Source of the DNA: Peronospora farinosa | Taxonomy: Eukaryota; Oomycota; Peronosporomycetes; Peronosporales; Peronosporaceae | Length of the DNA: 64,000 bases | NCBI GenBank assembly: GCA_947646735.1 | Contig: CANTFK010000208.1 | Span: 1-64,000 of the forward strand | Direction: 5' to 3' | Shown here: positions 36,801 to 49,023 of the stretch, one piece after another | How positions within the stretch are numbered: position 1 is the stretch's first letter | Layout: every line of letters begins with the position of its first letter | Notes under the pieces: model-generated | What the model was told of the DNA's origin: nothing | What the model saw: the letters and a program-made list of their open reading frames with translations, nothing else | Database searches by the model: none | Translations under genes and position numbers: made by a program

Positions 36801-38612
36801 CCGCGTGCGTTGTAAAGGCGGGCAGCGTTGGGGGCCTTACAGTTTATCGAGCAAATCTATGAGGACGCTGGATGTGCTGACGGCAGATGCGTCAAAACCA
36901 GCGCCCGGCGCCGTTACACCGACACTAGGAAGCCAAAAAGAGTTGACTGCTGCGGTTTTTCTACCTGGTGTTTGCCCCAAATACGTCGAGCGAGGTCGAT
37001 TTTTCTATCGCGTGCTCCAAGCGTCACAAGCACGCAGCCGCCCGGATCTTAATGCCAATAAACTGGACATTATATTGGAAAGAGGCCAAGTGATTAGAGG
37101 CTCTGAAAGACTTGTGTGCCCTGGCACGAATCAAATTTTTGTTCGCCTTATCTACGGCAACAGTGGTGACACTGGGGATCAAGATAAGGAAATTGAAGGC
37201 GTTCAAGGAGAATTAATGGTACTCGGTAACGGCCAGAGTAAGGCAGATGGTGATTCTGATGGTGTGTGGGCTTCTGAAAACACGGCCCAAGGCGATGTGA
37301 TTCTTGAACGGCTTCCTGAGTCTACTATTGCAGAAATCGGGCCTTCGCTGGGAGAGCAAGCCAAGTCCGTGGTCCAGTCATTCCTAAGTTCTCACGGTAT
37401 TTCCCAACGTAGCAACGGAAGCCGTGGCGATCATGTCAACTCCAACAGTTCGTCATCGATCGGCTCATTGATTTCCAATGCTGCGAGTAGGAGTAGTACT
37501 AGCAGCGTTTTCTCGTCTATTCATGCCCCTGCACCGCCACATATTCTACGAACATCCCCCGCATCAAGCTCAGAAATAATTGTTACATGGAACCCTGTGA
37601 ACGATATACATGTGGCTAAGTACCAGATTCAGTACGCGAGAGGTCGGTTTGCTGCCATTTGGTGGACAGTAAAACCTGACATTGCCCCGGAAACATGTAG
37701 CTACTCAGTCACGGGTTTGCATTCAAACACATCCTACCGCTTTCGTATTCGAAGCGGGACGAAAGACAAGAAGTGGAGTCCATTCAGCGACTCAAGTGAA
37801 AGTTGCCGTACACTTCCTACTTCTTCGGACAGCGTTTTCAGTGGGGCAGCGATTCATCGGCAATCTGCAAGCAGTGGTAGAAACAAACGTTCAGCGACGA
37901 CATCATCAATTTTGGCGCGACAGAGTGCACCACCAATGCGTACTAGAAGCACTGTTGTAGAGAAAACTGCAACAGTAGCTTCCCGGCCGAGCGTACGCTC
38001 ACAGACCTCTAGCAGCCTTCAGATTGAGATGCAAACGAACGTGGCGCACAAAGGAGACGACGATGATGACGATGATGATGAAACGCAACTGTTCGTAGAT
38101 GATCGAAAGAGTGAGCTGAAAATGCCTGAATCGCGATACGTGAACTTGGCAAATTGGAAATCTTCGTCAAGAGTTGCTCACAAGGACTTCCGCTTCTATC
38201 ACGTTACCAAGCTCGAAGAGCTGAATGATGATTCTTGCCAGACTATAAGTCTGGGCCACCGAGAGCTGGTTGTTACCCCGTCGTTGCTCATCGTTCTAAA
38301 TGTGATGGTGGCAACGCGGGAGGGCTTTGCGTTTGTAGAAGAATGGCGGCCTTTGACATCACTAACAAAGGTAGCTGAACGGGACGGCTTAGACAACGGG
38401 CTTGTTTTTCACTTCAAGGTACGGGCTCTGAATGATCCATGATGCTTTTTTTTACCTTTTGACACTTTTATTTGCGCATGAAGGATCGAGCTGTGACCAC
38501 GCCTGGTTCCATAGATAATGCACAATCAAGTAACCGACTACTTGTCGTTGTCGAAGGGGCCCAAGCGTGCGCAAAAGTTGTGAAAGACTATTATGCGAAG
38601 ACTCAGGAATAA
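33844..38612 (+). CDS. TBC1D23-like TBC/rhodanese protein with PDZ and FN3 domains
   Basis: Two exons: 33844-38418 and 38484-38612, with a 65 nt GTACGG...AG intron. The splice removes an early stop and adds a 42-aa end (SSNRLLVVVEGAQACAKVVK). The product is 1567 aa from ATG 33844; an in-frame TTG further upstream is rejected. Domains: TBC ~70-370 with the Gln finger 'YKQGMNE' near 169 but no clean IxxDxxR Arg finger; rhodanese-like 'VLDCRPAEEYHKSHLS' from ~450, split by a long insert, ending 'SRLDGGFDELEKYI' near 620; PDZ 'GPIGISF' ~809-889; FN3 repeats ~902-1012 and ~1229-1326; PH-like C-terminus. TBC plus rhodanese matches TBC1D23, a catalytically inactive tether of endosome-derived vesicles at the trans-Golgi. 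The PDZ and FN3 parts are additions. Confidence 0.88.
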
Positions 38613-38947
38613 TTACATCATCGGGGAAGTGATGCAACGTAAAAAAACGCGAGTTGGTCAACTGCCATGCATAGGTGTCATTGCTCGTATTATGTACGGA
38701 AATAATACGAACTACTTGAACGATCGATAGACAGCGCATGCCCAATTTTATCGTGGTCGCGTTTCAGAGCCCATGTTTAGTTGCCGTCAGATGCGTTCGA
38801 GCCATTTGACACAGACCTCAACGTTTGCAAGGCGAGCAATGTTTGAGCCACTAGGCGTTGAAATTTGAGTTTCGTGGGGACCAAGCTAGCACACAGGCGA
38901 AAGAAAGACAGCGCACTCCAGTACTCGTTCATTCGAAAACTTGTTCG

Positions 38948-41825
38948 CTACAAACAAATCAGCAACAGCAAGTTAGAAGAAAGCAAGGTTTGAACAACGC
39001 AATTGGCGCGATCAAATAATACCCCAAGAAGATAGAAGATGGCCACATCGTCCGAACTAATGTTTTTGTGTGCTTTCTCTCGCCAGGGCATCAGAATTTC
39101 CAGTACGCGTTCGTTTGCTTCCAGTTCTGTGCCAGCAACAATCACATGAGTACTACCAGGCGGCCCCATGATTTAGCACAGCCTTACCGTAGAACCAGCG
39201 CGCCAATTGAAGACGAATCTTTCGCATGGTGATATCCATCTCGGTCTGCTGCTCCATGTTGTAAAACGTCTGCCAAGATTTGATTCCTGCTTCGGCCAGG
39301 ATGTTTTGATAGTGCTTTGACTTGGTGGTGGTTGTTTGTCGCCTCAACCGACCCAGCAATTCCCAACGCAGCACTTCAAACAAGTCGAAGTCCCAACCAG
39401 TTTGTGCCAAGATAGCAAGAAGTGTATCCGCTGAAAAGCAGCGCGCACCGTCGTCCAAGCTCATCATACCCCACAGCATGTCGCAGTCTCCAGGTGTACA
39501 GCTCGCAAACTGATGCTTGAAGCTGGTGTGTTGCGCTTTCGTGATAAAAGAGGTCGAAGTAGCTCTACCACGAGCCACAGCAGATTCCTGCATTTGCGGT
39601 TCAACAGCTGCGAAAAACACATCAAAGGTATCATTTATTGGAGAGGAAATCAGCTCCGTGCTTGTAGAAATTTCTGCAGTACTGCGATTGAGTTGATCAA
39701 AGAACATTTCGAAAATCTCGAAGTCCACAGGAAGGCAGAAGCAGTCTGGGTGAGGGGATAATTGCGGTAGCTCTAGAGTTACTTTGTCCGTGAATCCTTC
39801 TTCGGTTCGGCTCTTGACACTAGTGGTGGTGATAAACGCGCTAGAGATAGCATTTCGGAAGGAAAATCGAGCATCACCTGCCAGAATAGCAATAGGGAAT
39901 GCTTTTGTCACGCTATCTCTATCCAAGAGTGCCAAGAAGAACTCAAACGCCTCAACAGGAAAAATAATTAATCCGGTCGATGACACGGATGCTGGAACTG
40001 AAATATTACACCGAGATTGGAATTGGTCTAGTACTCGCACAAGTGTCGCGTTCAGTCGGTCATCCTCGTAAACGGCTTGAGTTTTTAAGTCTGCAATCGA
40101 ACAAAGGCTTATGTCGATTTCGGCAATATTTGATGTGGTTTGATCAAGCATGGCAACCTGCATTACTACGCGCCCATTGGGTCCATCGTCGCGGGCATGT
40201 ACTTCATTTGCATTCGTCGCTGGTAAATGGTCCTGATGGGTGGCGGCCACTGTAAAAATGTCAGCACGCAGTGAGTCCAAAAAGTAGTTACCCATCAGTA
40301 CAACAGGGCCATCATTCCCGACATGCCATCGCCGTCTAGAATGCAGCAGCTCAAGTGTTTTTTGCGTTCCGGAAATGGTAGCATTCCCGTGAACGAACTC
40401 GTGTGTGTCGAAAAGGGCAAAGTCCAATTGCCCGCGTTCGATGAACGGACGAAAGCACGGCATTTGAAGACGTGAGTTTAGTACATGGTCACTCAGATCT
40501 GTCGCGACGACCAGTGGCATCAGCCCTCGGATTTTGACTTCATCATTTGCCTTTATGAGCTCTGTGAAGTGCAGCATGAATGAATGCAAAAATTTGCACG
40601 ATCCGCTGGCTGCTTCCCACACGAAGCAGTTTGGGGAATAGTTCTCATCCATGGGAGGTTCAACAGTGTCAGCATTGCTCAGTAAGAAGTCAATAGTGAT
40701 GCGTGCGTAAGACGCTGCGAGGAACGAGCTGCTAGACACACCAAATGGAATTGTGCCAGAAGTCCAGGCACGAATGCCTTGATTCTTGTAAAACTGCTTC
40801 TGTGTATCCCAAAGACAACACTTGGACAGTCGAGCGAGTTTAAGTGAATTTGCTTGGGACCGAGATGATGTATTCAAGGCTAGTAGAGACGATGACAATT
40901 CCTCTTTCCAGTTTGTTGTCTCCTCCATCGCTTCTGTCAGCGGATACAAACTATTCCAGAGTTTCACTTCACGCCTCTGCATCGCTGCTAGTTCCCGCCG
41001 TACTCGCGCTTGTGGAATGAGTTGCGTTTGTCTTTGAAGTTTAGTAGCACATGCCCGAAGAAGCTGTGGGTGGAAATGGCTCCATCTTAATACAAGCAAT
41101 AGGAGCTGGAATGGTAACTGATTGATGCTCGAAAACATGATTGCACGAGCTGCTCCGAAAGTCTTCTCCTCATTGATTGCATACCCAGTTGAATTTGCAA
41201 CCCACCGGACGATCTCCATCACAAAGTGCCATCCGCATTGATCGCGCAGGTAGTCCAAAGGCTGCGTGATGAACTTGAAACTCCTTCGCCAATCACACGT
41301 TTTCCGTCTTGACGTCTCTGTTGCACCAAGATGATTCAAATGATACATCGAAGAGCTGTTCATTGCTCTCGTCCTCGCTTCCAGACCGACCAATATAGTC
41401 GGGTTGTGCAGCACAAGCAGCACACTCTCCCTCCATGACTTCTCAAGTGTCGACGTGGCGTCTATAATACCACGGACCTGCTTTTCTGCTGCAACTACGT
41501 CCTCGCATGGTGCGTAAATCACGAACAACACTCCATCTAAACTTCCTGTCCTTTCACCTAGCAATAAAGTCCATTGCTGTAACTCCTCTAAATTCTTGAC
41601 GTGCGCGTGGCCACCAGCACTGACTGGAATGGTTTTCGTCAAGGTCTCATCTCGACGCAAAAATCCCTTCACCAGCTCTGACAGTATAGCTCCTTGCTCA
41701 GCGATCACCCCATTGCCCATTGAGACCAAGACATATTTTTCTTTGGAAGCCCGTTCCAGCACTTGCACCAAAGCCTTTGCCAGCCAACATTGGATTAGGT
41801 CTTCACGCAACTTTGCCACGTCCAT
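38948..41825 (-). CDS. Conserved-looking 938-aa protein, possible SAM-methyltransferase-like core
   Basis: Two exons on the minus strand: 39188-41825 and 38948-39126, with a 61 nt GTAAGG...CAG intron. The splice continues the frame as 'RWFYELEANERVLEILMPW' and avoids an early stop. I do not firmly recognise the family. The middle has features seen in some methyltransferase-like proteins: 'FYKNQGIRAWTSGTIPFG' followed by 'SFLAASYARITIDFLL', then 'FVWEAASGSCKFLHSF', 'LVVATDLSDHVLNS' and 'GPVVLMGNYFLDSLRADIF', reminiscent of MidA/NDUFAF7-type folds. That assignment is inference. No signal peptide or membrane span is obvious. It converges with the TBC gene, 335 bp apart. Confidence 0.72.
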
Positions 41826-42146
41826 CCTATTGATCCTGCGGTATACTCGTCGACAAATGTGTTACCGAATAAACCAGACGGGACTGTCACTCGCCGGAAC
41901 GGGTGGAGCCCGTGACACCATGCTAAACATGGCTACATTTCCATCATTCTCCCATGATGTCTAGCTTTATTGAAGTCTTCAGATAGACAAGTGGACTGCA
42001 CCACTTTCGTGTTTATGGAGAAGGTATCGTGTGCAAAACATGCGAAGATGGTGCTCATTAACAAGCCTGATAAACAAGGGGTCGAAATACTCATCAAGTA
42101 CGGATAGTAAGTAGCAAAAATGAGAGTATGGATTACATGGACCTAC

Positions 42147-44477
42147 CTAGTCATTACATTTGCTCGCACCTTCGTTTTTCATGCGTATGTACCTTGACAT
42201 GTATTCCGTTGCACGAAACTTCTCGGACCACAAAATACGCCCCATCCAGTTCTGTTCACGTAAGGATTTTTTCTCATTCAATGCGCGCTCAACACATTCC
42301 ATTAAACTGTCAGCATTTCGTGACCAATCGTATCGTGTCGAGCATGCTGCTACACCAGCATCCTTGGCACAAGTCCAGCGCAATTCATCATCGTACAGTT
42401 GCAACATCTCGCGAGCGAAAGCTCGAGGATCATTAGCAATCGAGCCTCCCCAGGGCGTAGTTTCGGAAATCATGCCTTCAGCTCCAATCGAGGTACTAAC
42501 GCACGGTGTACCAACGAACCAACTGTCCGCGATCTTGCCCTTAATACCAGCACCAAAACGCAATGGTGCGATACTTAGACGATACTGGCTCAGCGTTTCA
42601 TGTGCATCCCGGGCAAACCCCTTCATGAAAAAACCCTGTTTAGGGTCGTCTAGCTTCGCAAAGCGCTTGGTCTTTCCATATGAACCATATACATGCACCT
42701 CAGCGTCCCCTCCTATGCTACGAAACATGGGAAGAATGGTTTTCTTCGTCCACTCCACAGCATCAACGTTAGGAGAATGTTTAAAACTGCCAATAAATGC
42801 AATGTCTTTCCGGTCGCCGAAAGCTCGCAGCTTTGAAGTCTGGATTTGAGGATAGAAGAAGTCGCATCGGTGTAGGCTCACGTCAGGAACCTGGAAGCGC
42901 GATATTAGCAAGTCGCGTTCAAAGTCCGATACGTAAAGCGTTAGATCAGAACGGTGAATTGATGCTAGCTCGCGAATGGCAAGCTTTTCCACAGGAGAAA
43001 TATTCAGCCGTGCCCCGTCCAGCGTATCCTCGAGCGTCGTTCCGTACTTTGTCACTGCAAACTCTCGAGCGCGACGAACAAAGTGAAGGTCTTGTAGATC
43101 CAATACTCGCAGAGCCTCTGGAGAATATTTCTTAGCTTGCCACCCATACATTTCCTCCGCAATAAATCTGTCAAAAATTACGAGCTGTGGCATCGTCTCT
43201 AGCAACAACTTTTGGAAGGCGTCGGTGTTTGCATCTGCCTGTATACAGCTTACTCCATCTTCCTCTTCAAGACGTGCTGTGTGATCGTTCAAACGGCTGG
43301 GAGCTACACAAAGTACGTGGAAACCCCGCTCTTGCAGCACACGTATGATATCAGCACTGCGCACGCCAGCAGCGGAACTTGTCCGCTCGGGCCACACCGA
43401 CCCCGTCACAATTGCCTTCTTCTTGCTAGCAGCGAATGCCGCCACTCTTGCATTTGTCTCTTGTGATTTCTCCTTCTCTAACTCAGCTTTTACAACTGAC
43501 GTTTGGGGCGGATAAGAGTGAGCCACCTTGCTTTCTAGCGCTTGGTACCATTCCGTACCCATATCGGCAGCAAGTCTCGCATCTACATCAAACGGACCCG
43601 GTAATCCATCCGGGAAAAACTGCAGCACCAGTTCTTGAAAATACATCACATGGTCTTTCTCTCTCTTCTGTACCTTTGCAATATGTTTAAACCACTTGAT
43701 GCCACATCTCACGTGGTCTCGTTCCTCCCACACAATCTGCTCTACCACACGTGCTGAGTCTTTGTCTCCCATCGACTTGATCCGATGCACTAGTCGATTT
43801 CCCGAGTCCAACCCTCTCGCTTCTTGCACCAACGGTACGACCGCAATCCTCGCCGCCAAGTCAGCAGCTGTGTTACTTGCATGTACCAGCAGTGCCTTTG
43901 TCGCTGGTAGTGCTCCATATTTCGAGCCCAATTGTCTCAGTCGGTCGTCGACCATCGTGAAATGTCTGGCCTCGTCAGTCACCACCTTGAGAAAATCATC
44001 ATAGAAATCTCGAGCTAATTGATGGGTACTTGGATCAAAACGGACAATAGTGTCCCAATAATTATCAATGGCCCCCAATTCAATATGCGCCAAAGCATGG
44101 AGCATAATGACGGGAATACTGGCTTGAGTCTGTAATTGTTTCATATGTGGCATCTCTTCTGGAGACAATAAATCTGGTTTCAAGCCTCGAGCTGGTACAT
44201 TTGGGGGCATATGGGCACCCCATTGTGACTCACAATAAATGGGCAAAGTGTTGGAATTCCACCGATTTTGACACTCAAAAGTGAGCGCGACTTTCTCATA
44301 TGGATCACTACAACGTAAGATACGGATGCCATAGGAAAGTAAAGAGTCTGGTGAGGTGATAGTAGACGTGGAAGATAACAAGACGGTCGGGAGGTGATGC
44401 CTTGGACGTAAATGAGTCGTGGCTACTCGTGTCCAACGCAGCATTTTGAATACTTTTGTGGACTTTTTGTGACGCAT
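42147..44477 (-). CDS. DUF455 ferritin-like domain fused to a family-1 glycosyltransferase
   Basis: Single exon, 776 aa from ATG 44477 (an upstream in-frame TTG is rejected). The basic, Ser/Thr-rich first ~40 residues could be a mitochondrial presequence. Residues ~50-290 match DUF455, a di-iron ferritin-like family: helices carry 'ALAHIELGAID' (~127-137), 'TDEARHF' (~167-173) and 'WEERDHVRCGIKWF' (~250-263), giving the expected Glu and His metal ligands. Residues ~355-760 look like a GT4-type glycosyltransferase: 'FIGSFKHSPNVDAVEW' and 'SIAPLRFGAGIKGKIADSW' followed by 'GTPCVSTSIGAEGM'. Substrates of both halves are unknown. The frame is uninterrupted through the junction, so the fusion is real in this assembly. 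Confidence 0.87.
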   Translation of the reverse strand: MRHKKSTKVFKMLRWTRVATTHLRPRHHLPTVLLSSTSTITSPDSLLSYGIRILRCSDPYEKVALTFECQNRWNSNTLPIYCESQWGAHMPPNVPARGLKPDLLSPEEMPHMKQLQTQASIPVIMLHALAHIELGAIDNYWDTIVRFDPSTHQLARDFYDDFLKVVTDEARHFTMVDDRLRQLGSKYGALPATKALLVHASNTAADLAARIAVVPLVQEARGLDSGNRLVHRIKSMGDKDSARVVEQIVWEERDHVRCGIKWFKHIAKVQKREKDHVMYFQELVLQFFPDGLPGPFDVDARLAADMGTEWYQALESKVAHSYPPQTSVVKAELEKEKSQETNARVAAFAASKKKAIVTGSVWPERTSSAAGVRSADIIRVLQERGFHVLCVAPSRLNDHTARLEEEDGVSCIQADANTDAFQKLLLETMPQLVIFDRFIAEEMYGWQAKKYSPEALRVLDLQDLHFVRRAREFAVTKYGTTLEDTLDGARLNISPVEKLAIRELASIHRSDLTLYVSDFERDLLISRFQVPDVSLHRCDFFYPQIQTSKLRAFGDRKDIAFIGSFKHSPNVDAVEWTKKTILPMFRSIGGDAEVHVYGSYGKTKRFAKLDDPKQGFFMKGFARDAHETLSQYRLSIAPLRFGAGIKGKIADSWFVGTPCVSTSIGAEGMISETTPWGGSIANDPRAFAREMLQLYDDELRWTCAKDAGVAACSTRYDWSRNADSLMECVERALNEKKSLREQNWMGRILWSEKFRATEYMSRYIRMKNEGASKCND

Positions 44478-45106
44478 ATTGGGGAGGAACAAGAACGTGA
44501 CTGGTAATAACTAAATGCAATACCAAACTATTTAGTCTCGTGTTCCTTGTTCGGCATTCGGATTGGCTGATATTGTGTTAACTGATGCGTAATGGTGTAT
44601 TTATGGCGAAGCGCTGCGTTAAGGATGTCTATATATCGGCAGTAAAGATACGATCGTTGTAGAATTCGCGCACAATGTCCGTCGGAATGACGGGTACATA
44701 CTCTAGTGGTGGATATTAAATTGTAGTCATCATGACTTTTGCTTTGACGAATCCATACTGATTCTTTCCGTTTCATACAATTGTCGATTGCGCAAGTAAT
44801 GAGGCATAGTTTAATGAGATTTAGGCAGCGCTAGTCTACTTTGTATCGTCACTCAATGGAGATTAGTGTCAATGGCAAAACCATGTCCGAGAAACTGGCC
44901 CCAAAGTATAACACGAGCTCAACAATGAGCATAGATTCAGCTACTTTCGGTCGTCAAGCAAGGCGCGATTAGGGTCCCATTCTAAATATACATACATTTG
45001 CTAAATATCGGTCTATAAGTCGAAAATACCGATGACTTACCGGGTCACGTACCGGTATCGAGATACTCCTATCAAACTCCAAATAATACGTTCTCGTACC
45101 AACTCA
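44478..45106. promoter_or_regulatory. Divergent intergenic region between DUF455-GT and HDAC genes
   Basis: 629 bp separate two divergently transcribed start codons, so both promoters should lie here. I see no clear Inr match, RNA gene or repeat. The short open frames on each strand lack support. Confidence 0.55.
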
Positions 45107-46973
45107 ATGGCCAGCTCTACAAAGAAGCGCGTGTCATACTTCTATCATCGTACGGACCTCCTGGCGTCTCCCTGTGCTTCTTTTTCCATTCTTTCAGTCT
45201 TTTTACTTGTAGTTTGTTCCTTGTAGCCGAGGAAGGGCATTTTTACTATGGTCCGGGCCACCCAATGAAGCCACATCGCATGAAATTGACGCACCATTTA
45301 GTGGTTAATTACGATTTGTACCGCAAAATGGACATTTTTGTATGTGACAAGTGGGCACTGAAAACATACAAACCTCAAGTCATTTTTGGTTTATCTATCG
45401 AAATGTTTAATTGGCTCTACTCTGTTCTACCTTCACTCTACTTTTGTAGGAACCACACATTGCGTCGGCCGAGGAAATCAAGATCTTTCACGCGCCAGAT
45501 TACATTGATTTTTTGCAGAAGATCAGCCCCAGCAATCAAAAAGACTTGTCCCCGGAGCTTCAGAAATGTAAGTGGATGGATAGAAAGAGTGCTGGCTATA
45601 CAAGTTGCTAAACAAACTGTGTCGTGCTGGGGTCTGTTTTTAGTCAACTTGGGTGAATTGACGGACTGTCCAGTGTTCGACGGTATCTTTGACTTTTGCC
45701 AGATTTATTCCGGAGGCACGTTGGATGCTGTGAGTCGATTAAACCACGGACAATGTGACATTGCCATCAATTGGGCGGGAGGTCTGCACCATGCCAAAAA
45801 GTCGGAAGGATCGGGTTTTTGCTACGTGAACGACATTGTGTTGGGTATATTGGAGTTGCTCAAGTACCACCCGCGTGTGCTCTACATTGATATTGATGTG
45901 CATCATGGCGACGGTGTTGAGGAAGCTTTCTACGTGACGGACCGGGTGATGACAGTGTCGTTCCACAAGTACGGAGACTTTTTTCCTGGCACGGGCGACA
46001 TCAAGGTTTGAGAGTGATCGCTGTTGTAGCGTTTTTTGTTATTGTTGCGCGTCAATGTTCACCATGGAATGACTGTCTACGACCAGGATATCGGTACCAA
46101 GAACGGCAAATACTACGCTGTTAACTTTCCGTTGCTAAGCGGCATGAACGATGAAAGTTATCAGAGCGTTTTTAAACCCGTGATTCAGAAGGTTATGGAG
46201 ACGTTTGCTCCCTCGGCTGTAGTGTTGCAATGTGGTGCAGACTCGCTCACGGGAGACCGTCTCGGCTGTTTTAATGTCACTACACGAGGTACGCCCATCG
46301 ATTTGAGGTACACGATAATTGCTTATGTTGTGCTGTGCATCTCTTGTGCTCGTTATCTGTTAGGGCACGGCGAATGCGTGAAGTTCGTGAAAAGCTTTGG
46401 TCTTCCTATGCTAGTGCTGGGAGGTGGTGGGTACACCATCCGTAATGTTTCGAGAGCATGGGCCTACGAGACGTCGATCCTGTTGGATGAAGAAGTGTCC
46501 AACAATATTCCGTACAACGACTATTTTGAGTTCTACGCCCCAAACTTTAAGCTGCATCTGGAGCCGGACCCGGACCTTGAAAATGCCAATTCGAGGGAGT
46601 ACCTAGACGAGTGCAAGTACGTCAACATCTCTCTGATTTGAAGCTGCGTCACACAACTAATGTATGCATGTTTACTAGGAACAAAATCTTTGAGAATCTT
46701 CGAGCTTTGACTGGGGCGCCAAGCGTTCAGATGAGTCAAGCACCTCCGACGTACATGCTGCGAGAAGAAGATGAAGACGCAGCGGACCCAGACTCGCGTA
46801 CGGATAACGACGGAAAACGGTGTCACGAGGCTGAATTTTATAGAGATGACAAGGATCAGCGAGGAAATGACGATGCTGATACTGGTAACAGCACTATAGC
46901 AGCAAACGGTCCTCATCAGGATGAAGGAGCGGACAACACGGCACCGGACGTCATTCCAATGGATGTGGACTAG
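45107..46973 (+). CDS. RPD3/HDAC1-class histone deacetylase
   Basis: Seven exons: 45107-45149, 45227-45339, 45450-45567, 45644-46005, 46087-46288, 46364-46616 and 46679-46973. They encode 461 aa, close to the ~480 of HDAC1. All six GT...AG joins keep the class I sequence collinear. Key residues: '[11 protein letters not shown]' near the N-terminus; 'GGLHHAKK' with the catalytic His pair near 139-141; zinc ligands in '[15 protein letters not shown]' near 175-178; '[14 protein letters not shown]'; '[14 protein letters not shown]'; '[10 protein letters not shown]' with the catalytic Tyr near 303. The C-terminus is acidic. The enzyme removes acetyl groups from histone lysines in nuclear co-repressor complexes. 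Exon 4 has donor GTTTGA, weaker than the others. Confidence 0.94.
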
Positions 46974-47094
46974 CTCTTTGCGAGAGAATTTGTATGCATT
47001 TGTTTTTTCCGCTTTTATTCGATAATGACGAGGGACTGAAGATTCGCTTCAATCTCTCACTGGGGCCATGTATCGTTCTGCTTTTGTTTCTCTA

Positions 47095-47979
47095 TTACGG
47101 TTGTTGTTGCTGGAGTTTGCGTTGCTTGTCACGCTCAGCTTTTTCGATTTCGAAGCGCTTGAGATCAAGCCGTTGCAAAAACTGCTGCTTCTCGATGTAT
47201 CTAAAGGACCACGTACACGCATTTCCGTCAGTATAAACTCATGTCTCCCTCCCGAACAGCCGTAAATATCGTACCCGTCCTTCGTGTACTGCGTGAGTTC
47301 CTCTTCAATGCCTTCTTTCTCCTTGAACTTGTCCCAGTCAAGCGACGACTTTTCAATCGTCGACACCTTTTTCGGCTCAACCAGAGCATCCAGTACTTTA
47401 TCCAAGCCTTTCTTCTTCTTCGCAGGTCTCGTAGCAGTCGCAGCAACACTGTACTTCTTTCCAGCAAACTTGATGACTCGATCCACCTTGAGTTTCGACG
47501 TTGCAACCTCGTCCATATCTTTTCTTGACCTCTCAACATCAACACTTAGTATTGGCATAATGAAGTCGTGTGCTTTGCGTTTGTTGTTGCCCTTCTTCAT
47601 TCTTCGACTTGAATGTTTTGTCTTCGCGGTCAAACCGCCCAGTAGCTACAACCAGAGACATCATCAGTCTCTAAACAAACGAATATTGTCCATGGATAAA
47701 TATCCACCATCACCTTTGCTGTCCTGTCCACTGCTGTCTTGGATACGGTAGTGGATGCATTCATATCACCCCAGAGTTTGTCCACACGGGGATCGGTCGT
47801 GACGCTTTTTGGCTGTTGGTCGGGCGTAACGTCGATGGTGTCGTTCATGTCGTCATCCTCTTCGTTGTCGCCTGTAGTTGGAATCAAATGTTAGCTAAAT
47901 TCGGTAAAAGCAGCCAAGAGGGAGACCATGGACCTGCAGGGATGTAGTCACCATCGTCTTCGTCTGAGCAGCTACTCAT
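47095..47979 (-). CDS. BCNT/Swc5-like (CFDP1) chromatin remodelling subunit
   Basis: Four minus-strand exons: 47934-47979, 47714-47871, 47275-47645 and 47095-47200, giving 226 aa. The start is short and acidic (MSSCSDEDDGDYIPA), followed by 'DPRVDKLWGDMN', the usual N-terminal motif, and then a basic Lys-rich middle. The C-terminus 'SSLDWDKFKEKEGIEEEL' plus 'GYIEKQQFLQRLDLKRFEIE' is the BCNT-C domain; the last intron (47201-47274) must be removed to read it. Swc5/BCNT proteins act in SWR1-type H2A.Z exchange complexes. The first intron donor (GTCCAT) is poor, so exon 1 is the least certain part. The gene converges on the HDAC gene, 121 bp between stops. Confidence 0.88.
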
Positions 47980-49023
47980 GTTTGTATTGTGGTTAAAACC
48001 TTCGCTACCGGTATTACCTCATCACAACCGGTTTATATATGAACATTATAAAACACGCTTAAGGCATTTGCTGCTTGCTGTTAAAACAAATGGCTACACC
48101 GAGAAGAATCAGTAGCATGCCTGTGTATGTAGCTATGATCATGAGCCCAATATGGTCCAAAAATACGACACAAGTAGAAGCTGTATCAGTCAAAAAGGAT
48201 GTACAATACAGCAAAGTGATTGGACTTTAGTACGTACAAGCAGGGCGTTGGAGCTTTTCTCCAAGCAGACGACTCGTTATAGCTGTAAAGACGAACGTCA
48301 GGGAGTTGCAAATCGGTACAGCATTCGAAATATCTGTCAGTAACAAGAATGTCAGTTGAAGTACTCAATAGTCGTAACGTCATCACGAGCTTTGCAGTCA
48401 AAAGCATCCTTACACCATTCACGTTGTGATCATGTCGTACCTGTTGAACTGAGGAGGTAAACATAGGCCACCGATCCACTCTGATTCATTATAAATGGCA
48501 GTACAAACTGCAGCACTCCACAACGTCATCACCAGTCTATAGTCAGACCTCGTCCATGCATCAAAGTCGTAGTACGCAAACGCTTTTCACCTGCCAGTTC
48601 TTCACCAGTCCAACAAGTTGATTAACATATTCCCCGATACTGTTGTCCTTTCGAGTGTACATGACGTCGTCATTGCTTCCTAATCCCCTCCCCCCAAAAC
48701 CAATAACCCTTCAGCTTTCTAGCTCACACGCAGAACCATCAATAAAATAATTGCCATCACCTAATTTGATAAACGGATTCGTGCATCCCCAGAGAGCCCC
48801 CACGAAGACAAAGGACACGAGTGTTGACACTGCCGAGATCATCCAGTAAGATTGTTTTTATTTTCGTATGCCAAATGCAACCGGTGTATTACCGGTTTAT
48901 ACATGGTTCTGTTAAAAAAAGTGTCTACAACATCACTGAATCACCTAATCACACTCTCAAATATTATAATTTCGACGCAATTGGCCCAAAACAAAAAAAT
49001 AGTCGTCACGTCTAAATTACAAA
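47980..49023. other. Divergent intergenic region between BCNT and USP48 genes
   Basis: 1.04 kb with no supported gene, RNA or transposon. It contains two loosely similar 'accggt...ttatatatg' stretches near 48012 and 48880. Promoters for both divergent genes must lie here, but I cannot place them. Confidence 0.45.

Noticed and set aside
43696..44004. Plus-strand frames opposite the DUF455-GT gene (also 42160-42849)
   Set aside because: They are shadows of the minus-strand gene, which has clear family motifs.
48152..48480. Short frames between the BCNT and USP48 genes
   Set aside because: Below 100 codons, no motif, no splice continuation to a neighbour, and a location in a divergent promoter region.
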